The position numbers were made by a program, and so were the translations under genes. A model generated the notes under the pieces. It searched no databases. It was not told the DNA's origin and saw only the letters and a list, made by a program, of their open reading frames with translations. This document shows positions 50,099 through 58,057 of a stretch of DNA of 64,000 nt, piece after piece. Origin of the DNA: Bacteroidia bacterium (GTDB lineage Bacteria > Bacteroidota > Bacteroidia > SXHM01); assembly GCA_022072225.1 (NCBI GenBank), contig JAJVIC010000009.1:1270510-1334509 (forward strand), written 5' to 3'. Each line of letters opens with the position of its first letter. The first letter of the stretch is position 1.

Positions 50099-51235
50099 TT
50101 ACACAACCGTTAAGAGTGAGAATGCATAAGAGAAACGCGCACTTTCCGGAACCAGCAAAAGAACCTTTTGTCCTTTCTTTAGTTTGTCTGATTGGTGCAA
50201 TTCTTCCAGCATCAGGAATATAGAGGCTGCGCCAATATTACCAACCTGTACCAAATTGGTAAACCATTTTTCCTCAGGAAAAGGAATTCCGCTGGCAGCC
50301 ATTTCGTCCATCATTTTCTTACGAAAAAATTCAGAGGAAATATGTGGCAGCACAAAATCTATTTCAGCAGAAGCTATGTTGTGTTTTTTGAGCGTTTCAG
50401 CTAACTTTTTTACACCAACCGAAACAATGTATTTGTCCAGCATTTTAACATCCTGCTTCAGCGAGAAGATGGATTTTTCCAGCCACTCATGCTCTTCATA
50501 TTCTTTCCATCCTTTCAGGTTTCCGTTTTCTTTTTTATCGGCACCGGCATACATGCAGGTTTCTAATTCGCCCGCAAATGAGAATAAATCCATCCATTCA
50601 ATTTTGAATGATAAACCATCCTGGGCAGGTTTGTCTTGTAATAATGCAGCACCTGCACCATCGGAAAGCATCCATCGCAAAAAATCTTTTTCAAAAGCAA
50701 GTACCGGAAGCTCGTCTAACTCGCGGTGGCTGCGTGTTTCTTCTTCAAAATTGCGGGCAAGCATCCACGATGAAGTTTGCTCAGAGCCTGCACAAACGGC
50801 ATTATTGCTTCCTGATAAAACCGACATGTAAGCATATTTCATTGAGTGCATTCCGGCACAGCAGGCACCTGAAAAGGAAACAACTTCGGTAACAGGACTT
50901 CCCAATTCACCATGAACCATTGAGCCGTGTGAAGGCAACAACTGGTCGGGCGAAGTGGTGCCGCACGCAAGCAGTTGAATATCGGATGCTGAAAAACCAT
51001 TGCCTAATAATCCTTTTACAGCTTGGGCTGTCAGTTGTGCGTTATTGTGGGTGATGTTGCCGTTTTTGTCTAATGCATAGTAACGGGTTTTTATGCCGTT
51101 GTTGCGCAACACTATTCTTCGTCCGCGCGAAGGTTTGCCATCAATCATACCCAATATACCTTCCATTTCGTCATTAGAAACGGGGTTGTTGGGCAAAAAC
51201 TTGGCTAATCGGGTGATATAAACTTCCTTACTCAA
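50099..51235 (-). CDS. DarB-like beta-ketoacyl-ACP synthase III family enzyme
   Basis: The 378-residue thiolase-fold protein has the KAS III catalytic set: Cys126 in VSFSGACCAGMHSMKYAY, His in DFVLPHISSEFFRK and Asn in LVQVGNIGAASIF. SDGAGAALLQDK is also typical. The N-terminal GIKTRYYALDKNGNITHNNA matches the DarB type, which condenses acyl-ACPs into dialkylresorcinol precursors. It is the first gene of the minus-strand half of the cluster, with a promoter at 51267. The longer chain relative to FabH (378 vs about 320) fits the DarB group. Confidence 0.88.
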   Translation of the reverse strand: MSKEVYITRLAKFLPNNPVSNDEMEGILGMIDGKPSRGRRIVLRNNGIKTRYYALDKNGNITHNNAQLTAQAVKGLLGNGFSASDIQLLACGTTSPDQLLPSHGSMVHGELGSPVTEVVSFSGACCAGMHSMKYAYMSVLSGSNNAVCAGSEQTSSWMLARNFEEETRSHRELDELPVLAFEKDFLRWMLSDGAGAALLQDKPAQDGLSFKIEWMDLFSFAGELETCMYAGADKKENGNLKGWKEYEEHEWLEKSIFSLKQDVKMLDKYIVSVGVKKLAETLKKHNIASAEIDFVLPHISSEFFRKKMMDEMAASGIPFPEEKWFTNLVQVGNIGAASIFLMLEELHQSDKLKKGQKVLLLVPESARFSYAFSLLTVV

Positions 51236-51266
51236 TTTCCGTCAGGTTTCTTTGTTCAAAGAGCGG

Positions 51267-51274
51267 CAAAAATA
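51267..51274 (-). promoter_or_regulatory. -7 promoter box of the ketosynthase operon
   Basis: On the minus strand this reads TATTTTTG (TAnnTTTG), 31 bases before the ketosynthase ATG. It is divergent from the box at 51345-51352; the two -7 boxes are about 70 bases apart, so the cluster has one central control region. Confidence 0.6.
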
Positions 51275-51344
51275 GCTTTGTTTTTTGTTTTTACAATAAA
51301 ATCAAAAATGATGTGTTTTGAACAAATATAGTGGAGTAATGTTC

Positions 51345-51352
51345 TACTTTTG
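51345..51352 (+). promoter_or_regulatory. -7 promoter box of the halogenase-like gene
   Basis: TACTTTTG matches TAnnTTTG, with a TTTG at 51317-51320 as a -33 candidate, 22 bases before the ATG at 51375. Confidence 0.6.
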
Positions 51353-51374
51353 CGCTAAATATTTTATTGAATTT

Positions 51375-53069
51375 ATGCAACAACAATACGATGTAGTTAT
51401 TCTTGGTGGCGGTCTTGCAGGTCTGACCCTTTCACTTCAACTTAAAAAACACAAACCTGATATTTCCATTCTAATTCTTGAACGCAGGGAAACAGAAGCG
51501 CCTTTGGCTGCACATAAAGTTGGCGAGTCAACTGTTGAACTGGCAAGCCATTACCTGCGCGAGGTTTTAGGCTTAAAGGAATATTTAGAAGAACATGAAT
51601 TGCCCAAACACGGTTTGCGTTTCTTTTTCCGTTCCAATAATAAAGAAGATATTACCAGTCGTGTGGAGTTGGGTCCGCGCCTGCGTTTGCCTGTTCCAAG
51701 TCATCAACTCGACAGAGGAACGCTGGAAAACTACATGGCAAAATTGACCATACAAAAAGGAACGGAACATATTCTTGGTGCGAAAGTTTCGGGAGTTAAT
51801 TTCAACACAGACTCACTGCATGAAGTTTTTTATGTAAAAGATGGTGTGGAGCAGGTTGTAAAGTGCCGTTGGGTAGCTGACGCTTCGGGAAGAGCAAGTA
51901 TACTGAAACGTAAACTGCAATTTCAGAAACCAATGGAACATCACATCAATACTGCATGGTGGCGTTTGAAAGGTGTGATTGATATTGATGAATGGACAGA
52001 CAATAAAGATTGGAAAAATAAGTTGGAGCCGCATTTACGTTATCTCAGCACGGTTCACTTTCTCGATAAAGGCTACTGGCTGTGGGTAATTCCGCTGGGA
52101 ACAAAAAATACAAGCATTGGCATTGTTGCAGATCCTGACATTCATCCGTTTGAAACCTACAACACCTACGAAAAAGCGGTTGAATGGATGAAAGTAAACG
52201 AGCCGCTTGCTTACAAAATGCTTGAGCCGCTTGGCAAAGGTGAAGGATTGATGGATTTCAGAATTCTGAAACATTTTGCACATCACACACAGCGCATTTA
52301 TTCTGCCGAGCGTTGGGCAGTTACAGGCGAATCAGGTGCTTTCCTTGACCCGTTTTATTCGCCCGGAAGTGATTTTATTTCGCTGAACAATACATGGCTG
52401 AGTGATTTGATTTTACGCGATCTTGCCGGTGAAGATATTTCGCTTCGCGCTCAGGTTTATGAGCAGGCACACCTCGCGTGGGTAGATAGCTTTTTGCCTA
52501 TTTATCAGGAAAAATACAAACTGATGGGCAGTGCACAGATTATGGTGATGAAAATTTTCTGGGACTGGGCGGTGTATTGGTCAATTCCCTGCGTTTTGTT
52601 TGTGAACGATGCGTTTACTGATTTGAAATTATTGCGCGAATTATTTGCCACACAAAATGGCTTGGGGAAAAAGTTTGCCGAGTTGCACAAGCGCATGCAG
52701 GATTTCTTTTTAGAGTGGTTGCCCTACGAGAACCGTATTTTTGAAAATAAATATATTGACCCGTTTGACCTTAAATTGTTGCAGGAGTTTCAGTCGGCAA
52801 TTTCGGTAGAGTGGGAGAACAAAGATTTATTGAAACAGGTTGCTGTAAACTTGGAAAAGTTGGAGCAAATGGCCGCTGCTATATTCCGTCTCGTGAGTTC
52901 GGAAGTAAAAGGAACTCCACCCGACATGAAAGTAAATCCTTATACCATTACGCTGAACGGAGAAGTAGATACCACAAGTGAAAAAGCGATAAAACCTTCG
53001 GCTTTCATACAGAAAGATGTGGAAACAATGTGGTTTTATGAGAAAGAGTCGGTAGTAAATAGTCAGTAG
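51375..53069 (+). CDS. Flavin-dependent halogenase-like FAD oxidoreductase
   Basis: I start at the ATG at 51375 (MQQQYDVVILGGGLAGLTLS), which directly precedes the FAD-binding GxGxxG. The upstream alternative at 51318 runs through the promoter. The about 564-residue protein has Lys48 in AHKVGESTVE at the place of the halogenase active-site Lys, the WLWVIP stretch (about residues 234-240, WxWxIP of halogenases) and DPFYSPGSDF near the flavin. It may chlorinate or oxidise an aromatic ring made by the adjacent ketosynthase; ring oxidation without halogenation is also possible. The C-terminal about 150 residues are an extra helical part. Confidence 0.85.
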   Translation: MQQQYDVVILGGGLAGLTLSLQLKKHKPDISILILERRETEAPLAAHKVGESTVELASHYLREVLGLKEYLEEHELPKHGLRFFFRSNNKEDITSRVELGPRLRLPVPSHQLDRGTLENYMAKLTIQKGTEHILGAKVSGVNFNTDSLHEVFYVKDGVEQVVKCRWVADASGRASILKRKLQFQKPMEHHINTAWWRLKGVIDIDEWTDNKDWKNKLEPHLRYLSTVHFLDKGYWLWVIPLGTKNTSIGIVADPDIHPFETYNTYEKAVEWMKVNEPLAYKMLEPLGKGEGLMDFRILKHFAHHTQRIYSAERWAVTGESGAFLDPFYSPGSDFISLNNTWLSDLILRDLAGEDISLRAQVYEQAHLAWVDSFLPIYQEKYKLMGSAQIMVMKIFWDWAVYWSIPCVLFVNDAFTDLKLLRELFATQNGLGKKFAELHKRMQDFFLEWLPYENRIFENKYIDPFDLKLLQEFQSAISVEWENKDLLKQVAVNLEKLEQMAAAIFRLVSSEVKGTPPDMKVNPYTITLNGEVDTTSEKAIKPSAFIQKDVETMWFYEKESVVNSQ

Positions 53070-53084
53070 ACCTTAGCAATAAAC

Positions 53085-53906
53085 ATGAACATCGCAGCGC
53101 AAAAGATGGAACAGATACGTGAAGTCTTTCAGGCTGCCAAGGTTTTTTGTGCCGGGGAGAATGATTTACAAAAGATTGTTGCTTACTGCGACAATACCGG
53201 CAGCGAATTTCGTTCTATCGCTTACGAAGCGACTTCTATGCAAGTTGCCTTGCGCGATTTTGCAGCAAATAATTCTCTTAAAGCCTGGAAGACTTTTGCC
53301 GATGATTATGCAAAATCCAACGCAACTCAGGTTTATGTTGGTTTGGGTTGGGCTGTAGCTCAACAATCTGTTCAATTAGATAAAGTAATTGAAGATTTAC
53401 CGCAGTTGCTGAAATATCGTGTTGCCGATGGTTGCGGCTATTACGATGCTACTTTTCGCAACCGGCAAACGGTTCGCAGTAAACAATTACCAATATATAT
53501 ATCAGGGAAAGCCTTGCAGCCTTATTTTCAGGGAGCGGGAAGAGCTTTGTGGTATTTGAGCAAAGGCGATGTTGTCAAAACCAATGAATTGCTTTTAAGT
53601 TTTGATAAGCAATACCATGCCGATATGTGGCGCGGAGTTGGAACTGCTGTTGCTTATGTTGGTGGTTGTGATGAAGCAACTCTGAATGAACTGAAAACGG
53701 TTGCCGGTAATTTTCTTCCGCAACTCAAATCTGGTGTTGCGCTTGCTCTGCGCTCGCGAATGCAATCTAATTGCATAACTGGCGATGCAGAATTATGCGC
53801 TAAAGTTTTGCTGAACAGTTCTTCGCTTGCCGCCACACAACTGACTGTTGCTGCAGAAAGCGATGATTATTTTCAATGGCTTAACAGCATTGAAAATATC
53901 CTGTAA
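53085..53906 (+). CDS. DUF1702 family protein
   Basis: The 273-residue product has the DUF1702 hallmark region GAGRALWYLSKGDVVKTNEL..LLSFDKQYHADMWRGVGTAV with AYVGG directly after it. A first half rich in helices contains VGLGWAVAQQSVQLDKVIED and RVADGCGYYDATFRN. DUF1702 proteins accompany enediyne and other polyketide/halogenase clusters; their reaction is unknown. It is 15 bases after the halogenase-like gene, hence the same operon. Confidence 0.8.
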   Translation: MNIAAQKMEQIREVFQAAKVFCAGENDLQKIVAYCDNTGSEFRSIAYEATSMQVALRDFAANNSLKAWKTFADDYAKSNATQVYVGLGWAVAQQSVQLDKVIEDLPQLLKYRVADGCGYYDATFRNRQTVRSKQLPIYISGKALQPYFQGAGRALWYLSKGDVVKTNELLLSFDKQYHADMWRGVGTAVAYVGGCDEATLNELKTVAGNFLPQLKSGVALALRSRMQSNCITGDAELCAKVLLNSSSLAATQLTVAAESDDYFQWLNSIENIL

Positions 53907-53907
53907 C

Positions 53908-54414
53908 TTATTCTGAGTATCCAAAAAACATATCTCTATTTCGTTTTATTTTACAAAGAATATCTTTCAAATCTTCATCGTATTCAATATACCAGAAATT
54001 CTCTTCTAATATTATGCATTTTATTTTGTCTTTTATAACAAGTGTCCCGTAATAATTACCTCTAAATGCATATTTTTTAAATATATCAGAGTTTTCAATA
54101 TCATACCATATCTCTTGCTTGGTGTAAAATAGATTTTTACCATTTATGATAAATACAGGTGTTTTGTTTATTACAAATATGAGTTTTGGGATAAGGTTGT
54201 AAATTGAGTAAATTGGAAAAGCACAACAAAAAATTAATATTAGTCTTGTTCCCCAATTGTAGTTAAAGAATAGAGTCGCTATAGAAAGAACCAATAAACC
54301 AACATTTACTATTAATGAAATTAAAGTAGTTTGTGGGCTGTAATAAAATCTCCTCCCTTCAACATTGAATTTTTTTTTGCTAAAAGAACTGATTTCTTTA
54401 AATTGATTAATCAT
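53908..54414 (-). CDS. AT-rich hypothetical membrane protein
   Basis: The 168-residue product has two or three hydrophobic segments (LISLIVNVGLLVLSIATLFF and LILIFCCAFPIYSIYNLIPK) followed by a soluble part with FIINGKNLFYTKQEIWYDIE and a charged tail, a layout like small bacterial PH-domain or STM3941-type proteins. The stretch is clearly richer in A and T than its neighbours, with Asn/Lys/Ile-rich codons, and may have been acquired. It has no operon partner. Confidence 0.6.
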   Translation of the reverse strand: MINQFKEISSFSKKKFNVEGRRFYYSPQTTLISLIVNVGLLVLSIATLFFNYNWGTRLILIFCCAFPIYSIYNLIPKLIFVINKTPVFIINGKNLFYTKQEIWYDIENSDIFKKYAFRGNYYGTLVIKDKIKCIILEENFWYIEYDEDLKDILCKIKRNRDMFFGYSE

Positions 54415-54503
54415 AATTTAATTATGAATGTATTGGTAAATATAATAGTAAACATTGATATTATATTGTAACATTAGTCACCAACCATATTTTCAGGTAG
54501 CTG

Positions 54504-54511
54504 TAGTTTTG
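54504..54511 (+). promoter_or_regulatory. -7 promoter box of the half-TauE operon
   Basis: TAGTTTTG matches TAnnTTTG, 21 bases before the ATG at 54533. Confidence 0.55.
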
Positions 54512-54532
54512 TAGCACTAAAACAAAACACAG

Positions 54533-54907
54533 ATGGATATTCAAAATACACTAATAATTGCCTTTATTGGTATTGTAAGCGGACTGCTCGGTGGTATGCT
54601 TGGTTTGGGCGGGGCTATCATTATTATTCCCGCAATGGTTATGTTTCTTGGTTACTCGCAGCAGATGGCGCAGGGTACAGCGCTGATGATGATGGTGCTT
54701 CCCGTGGGAGCACTGGCCGCTTTTCAATACTATCAGAAAGGTTTTGTGGATGTAAAGGCTTCGTTGATTATGGCTCTGTTTTTTATTGGCGGCAGTTATT
54801 TCGGGGCTAAGTATGCTACTGATATTCCGCAACTGCTGCTGAAGCGGGTGTTTGCTGTTATGTTGATTATTATTGCAGCAAAAATGTTATTCATTGATAA
54901 AAACTAA
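54533..54907 (+). CDS. Half-length TauE/SafE family membrane protein
   Basis: The 124-residue protein has about four helices and a single TauE/SafE motif region: GLLGGMLGLGGAIIIIPAMV, YSQQMAQGTALMMMVLPVGA and IGGSYFGAKYA. Full-size members have two such halves (compare the about 303-aa protein at 35894-36805), so it presumably works as a dimer. The first gene of a four-gene operon with a methyltransferase, DUF6132 and rhodanese, it may export a sulfur anion or metabolite. Confidence 0.85.
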   Translation: MDIQNTLIIAFIGIVSGLLGGMLGLGGAIIIIPAMVMFLGYSQQMAQGTALMMMVLPVGALAAFQYYQKGFVDVKASLIMALFFIGGSYFGAKYATDIPQLLLKRVFAVMLIIIAAKMLFIDKN

Positions 54908-54909
54908 AA

Positions 54910-55500
54910 ATGGAAAAAGAATTAGGGCAGCAGTTTTGGGACGAGCGTTACCAAACTAACGAAACAGGATGGGATTTGGGTGCAGTATCGCCTCCGTTGA
55001 AAGCGTATATTGACCAGTTGCAGAATAAAAATCTGCGCATTCTTATTCCCGGTTGCGGAAATACATACGAGGCCGAATACATGTTGCAGCAAGGTTTTAC
55101 AAATATTACACTGATAGATATTGCGCCAACACTTGTAAATAACTTGAAAGAAAAATTCAAGAACAATACAAATATTAACATTCTGCTCGGTGATTTTTTT
55201 GTGCATCAGGGCGAATACGATTTAATTCTGGAGCAAACTTTTTTCTGTGCGCTAAATCCTTCGCTGCGCACAAAGTATAGAGATAAAATGCTTACACTCC
55301 TGGCAGCGGAAGGTAAACTGAGCGGACTGCTTTTTAATAAAGTGTTTGAAAAAGAAGGGCCGCCTTTTGGTGGTAGTAAACAGGAATACGAACTGCTTTT
55401 TAAAACCGGTTTCCGGTTTATTACCTGTGAACCTTGTTACAATTCTGTTGCGCCACGAGCAGGTGGTGAGCTTTTTATTATTCTGCAAAAAGCTGTGTAA
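54910..55500 (+). CDS. TPMT-family SAM-dependent methyltransferase
   Basis: The 196-residue enzyme matches thiopurine methyltransferase-like proteins: FWDERYQTNETGWDLGAVSP, ILIPGCGNTYEAEYMLQQGF (SAM-binding), TLIDIAPTLVNNLKEKF, and ILEQTFFCALNPSLR. Substrates are thiols, tellurite/selenite or similar soft nucleophiles. It begins two bases after the half-TauE gene. The neighbours suggest detoxification or handling of sulfur or other chalcogen compounds, which is inference. Confidence 0.9.
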   Translation: MEKELGQQFWDERYQTNETGWDLGAVSPPLKAYIDQLQNKNLRILIPGCGNTYEAEYMLQQGFTNITLIDIAPTLVNNLKEKFKNNTNINILLGDFFVHQGEYDLILEQTFFCALNPSLRTKYRDKMLTLLAAEGKLSGLLFNKVFEKEGPPFGGSKQEYELLFKTGFRFITCEPCYNSVAPRAGGELFIILQKAV

Positions 55501-55559
55501 CATAAGTAGCTGTGTACAGGCCGCTGCTGTGCGAACTTTGTACCCGAAAAAAATGCATA

Positions 55560-55778
55560 ATGAATTTTATAAAAAAATATTTACTCACCATCATTGGCAT
55601 TGCAGTGGGTGCAGTTGCGGGTTATCTCTACTATCATTATGTAGGTTGTGCCAGCGGAACCTGCGCCATAACTTCAAAGCCGCTTAACAGCACGCTGTAT
55701 GGGGCTATGATGGGCGGACTGTTTTTTAACATGTTTCAAAAAGAAAAAATCACCAATAACACCAATAACAATGACTAA
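55560..55778 (+). CDS. DUF6132 family small membrane protein
   Basis: From the ATG at 55560 the 72-residue product (MNFIKKYLLTIIGIAVGAVA..) has one or two helices, a conserved HYVGCASGTCAITSKP motif and a YGAMMGGLFFNMF helix. This is the DUF6132 pattern often found beside rhodanese genes. The upstream extension to 55512 has no signal-like character. It overlaps the rhodanese gene by eight bases. Confidence 0.85.
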   Translation: MNFIKKYLLTIIGIAVGAVAGYLYYHYVGCASGTCAITSKPLNSTLYGAMMGGLFFNMFQKEKITNNTNNND

Positions 55779-56034
55779 AACAAAACAAACAGTTGTAGAC
55801 GTAAGAACTCCCGGAGAATTCATGGGAGGAAATGTAGCAGGTTCCATCAACATTCCTTTGCAGGAAATTCAACAACGACTTGATGAAATCAAAGCTCTTC
55901 CACAACCCATTATTTTATGTTGCGCCAGCGGTGGCCGCAGCGGACAGGCAACAGCATTTTTGCAAGCAAATGGTATCCATTGCGAAAATGGAGGAAGCTG
56001 GATGGATGTAAACTACGAGGTTTGCAATTGTTGA
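55771..56034 (+). CDS. Rhodanese-like domain protein
   Basis: The 87-residue single-domain protein begins VVDVRTPGEFMGGNVAGSIN-like sequence after MTKTKQT. It has the active-site loop ILCCASGGRSGQATAFL, with the catalytic Cys in CCASGGRS. It transfers sulfane sulfur as a persulfide and is cytoplasmic (no signal peptide). As the last gene of the half-TauE/TPMT/DUF6132 operon it ends at a strong terminator (56048-56079). Confidence 0.92.
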   Translation: MTKTKQTVVDVRTPGEFMGGNVAGSINIPLQEIQQRLDEIKALPQPIILCCASGGRSGQATAFLQANGIHCENGGSWMDVNYEVCNC

Positions 56035-56047
56035 AATATGCACTAAT

Positions 56048-56079
56048 AAAAAAAGGCGACCCGCGGGTCGCCTTTTTTT
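56048..56079. terminator. Bidirectional terminator after the rhodanese operon
   Basis: GGCGACCCGCGGGTCGCC is a perfect 18-base palindrome flanked by A7 and T8, ending both the rhodanese operon and the convergent YceI gene. Confidence 0.93.
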
Positions 56080-56097
56080 TGAATTTACCGGAGTAAA

Positions 56098-56730
56098 TTA
56101 TTTTTTTGCTGTTAATTCAACAGCAAGCTCAACATCGTTTGAAATTACCATGTCTTTAGCTCCTGTATCAAAAGCCACATCGTATTTTTTACGGTCAAAC
56201 GTAAGTGTGCCTTTTGCAGTAATAGTTCCGTTGCTTTCTGTAATGGAAATGTTTTTCAGCGTTTCGGTATTTTCTTTTCCGCGAACTTTTAATGTTCCTG
56301 TTGCTTCGTTTCCGGTTACCGAAGTAATTGTGAAAGTTGCAGATGGATTGTTTGTAACATCAAAGAAGTCGGCTGAAGCAATGTGTCCCAGAAATTTATT
56401 TACTCCATAGCCCGACTTTTCATCGTAGTTTTTATCAGTTACTTTTATTGATTTCATGTCAACCGTAAAACTTCCTCCTGTTAATTGGTTGCCTTTTGCA
56501 GTAATTTTTCCTTCGGTGAAGTTTACTGTTCCTGTGTGTTCTTTAACGCCCAGCATAACACCTTTCCACAATACGCGGCTGGTGCTGTCGGTGTTAATAG
56601 TGTAGCTGGTTTCTTCGCCTGTTGCCTCTGCGGCTGTTGTTGTTTCTTCGGCAGGTTTTTGTTCGTTTCCGCACGATGCTATAACTACAGCAAGTGCAAT
56701 GCTTGATAAGAGTGTGATAGTTTTGTTCAT
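56098..56730 (-). CDS. YceI family lipoprotein
   Basis: The 210-residue product has a lipobox signal (MNKTITLLSSIALAVVIASC), a Glu/Thr-rich linker (residues 24-45), and a YceI domain with YTINTDSTSRVLWKGVMLGV, GTVNFTEGKITAKGNQLTGG and SADFFDVTNNPSATFTITSV. YceI proteins are lipocalin-like and bind isoprenoid chains in the periplasm. The family members are usually 170-190 residues plus signal, which fits. No promoter box of the TAnnTTTG type is obvious. Confidence 0.9.
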   Translation of the reverse strand: MNKTITLLSSIALAVVIASCGNEQKPAEETTTAAEATGEETSYTINTDSTSRVLWKGVMLGVKEHTGTVNFTEGKITAKGNQLTGGSFTVDMKSIKVTDKNYDEKSGYGVNKFLGHIASADFFDVTNNPSATFTITSVTGNEATGTLKVRGKENTETLKNISITESNGTITAKGTLTFDRKKYDVAFDTGAKDMVISNDVELAVELTAKK

Positions 56731-56818
56731 GTTATGATTGGTTTAATAGGGTTAATGTATGTTGTAACATCTAAAATGACATATTGTTTAAACTTTTGTA
56801 AAAAAAATATTGGATTTT

Positions 56819-57937
56819 TTAGTCTTGGTTGTAGCCAAGGCCATCAAAAACAGGCTTCCATCTTTTGTAAATGGTCTGTTTTAGTTCAGGTGAAAGATTG
56901 AATTTGTTGGTTTCGTAGTTTTTATAGTTGGCCAGTTCTTCCCTGAAAAGTTGTTCCGTGTTTTCAAATCCCTCATATCCTAAATGTGTGTATGCGTTTC
57001 GGAGGTTGTCAACCGGGTTGGAGGTGAAATCTGAATACGAAAATTCAAAAAGGTTTTCGGGCTTTATCAGTGATTTCTGTTCAAAATAATTGTTGTAAGT
57101 GGCAGCATACGAATTGAAAATAAACTCTTCCACTGTTTTGTTATCCACCTTATGAAAAGCCAGCATGGGCAGAATTTTTTCGTACAACCGTTCGTTTGAA
57201 AGATAAACCTGATAAGGGTTACGGTGAATGTGAATAAACTTTGCATCGGGATACAAGTCCAGTATTTGCTTAATGCGTCCTGTGTTGGCCGGGCTTTTAA
57301 TTACCAAGGGCTTGCCTCCATATTTATAGCTTACCTTTTTAAGAAAATAGTCCAGGTTATTTTTCCAGTTATGTTCCGATTGTGCATTGTTAAATAAAAC
57401 GTATTTGTCAAAATACTCCTGTAACCGCTTTGGAAAAAAATAGCCGGCAGCCAGTGATTCAATGCCAATAGATGCCAGCGCAAACTCTTCTTCTTTGGGT
57501 AAATCGGCTCCCATTTTCAGATTATCCATGGGGCGGTTTTCGGGCAAAGCGGCAGTCAAAACTGATTTAGAGAATTTTCCGCTGCTCAGAAAAATATGCG
57601 GCATCATTACCTCATACGTTGCGCAGTAGGCAAAGCGCGGGTCTTTACTCAACAGATAATGCAGGAAAGTAGTACCGCTGCGGTAGTAGCCCAGAATAAA
57701 TAAGGGCTGTTTAATCTTTACCTCTTTTATCTTTTTGTCATATTTCATCCGCTCATAAATTCTTACCGGAGCAGATGAAAGAATGTTGAACGTAATAAAC
57801 AGCGCCTTCGGAATAAAGCGCGGGTCAATATCAAATTTATTATCACGGTGCAGGCGATACCAGTTGCGCAGGCTGCTTCCAAAAGCTGCGTGCGAATTGA
57901 TCTTCAGGTAATCGGATGTAGTGAATTTTAAATTCAT
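56819..57937 (-). CDS. Sulfotransferase family protein
   Basis: The 372-residue product has the PAPS-binding P-loop (5'-phosphosulfate loop) PLFILGYYRSGTTFLHYLLS at about residue 77, and the 3'-phosphate-binding strand DAKFIHIHRNPYQVYLSNER. The end region IYKRWKPVFDGLGY is also typical. It transfers sulfate from PAPS to a hydroxyl or amine; the acceptor, possibly a lipid or carbohydrate, is unknown. It is monocistronic. Confidence 0.88.
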   Translation of the reverse strand: MNLKFTTSDYLKINSHAAFGSSLRNWYRLHRDNKFDIDPRFIPKALFITFNILSSAPVRIYERMKYDKKIKEVKIKQPLFILGYYRSGTTFLHYLLSKDPRFAYCATYEVMMPHIFLSSGKFSKSVLTAALPENRPMDNLKMGADLPKEEEFALASIGIESLAAGYFFPKRLQEYFDKYVLFNNAQSEHNWKNNLDYFLKKVSYKYGGKPLVIKSPANTGRIKQILDLYPDAKFIHIHRNPYQVYLSNERLYEKILPMLAFHKVDNKTVEEFIFNSYAATYNNYFEQKSLIKPENLFEFSYSDFTSNPVDNLRNAYTHLGYEGFENTEQLFREELANYKNYETNKFNLSPELKQTIYKRWKPVFDGLGYNQD

Positions 57938-58010
57938 GGGCGGTAAAGGTAAGGAGTTAATGGAACGCGGATGACACGGGTGAAACGTATTTTTGCTGAT
58001 TTAACATCGT

Positions 58011-58034
58011 GTCACCCTGAGCGTAGTCGAAGGG
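58011..58034. repeat. Dispersed CTGAGCGTAGTCGAAGGG repeat, copy 2
   Basis: GTCACCCTGAGCGTAGTCGA followed by AGGG repeats the core at 7147-7174. It lies upstream of the TTG start of the DUF5686 gene; read in that frame it yields the CHPERSRRA peptide that recurs in spurious translations. Confidence 0.85.
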
Positions 58035-58057
58035 CTTTATTAATAAATTTGCCCTTC

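Noticed and set aside
50008..50106. N-terminal extension of the hotdog protein
   Set aside because: It is encoded by the inverted repeat and overlaps the ketosynthase stop; the domain starts at 50007.
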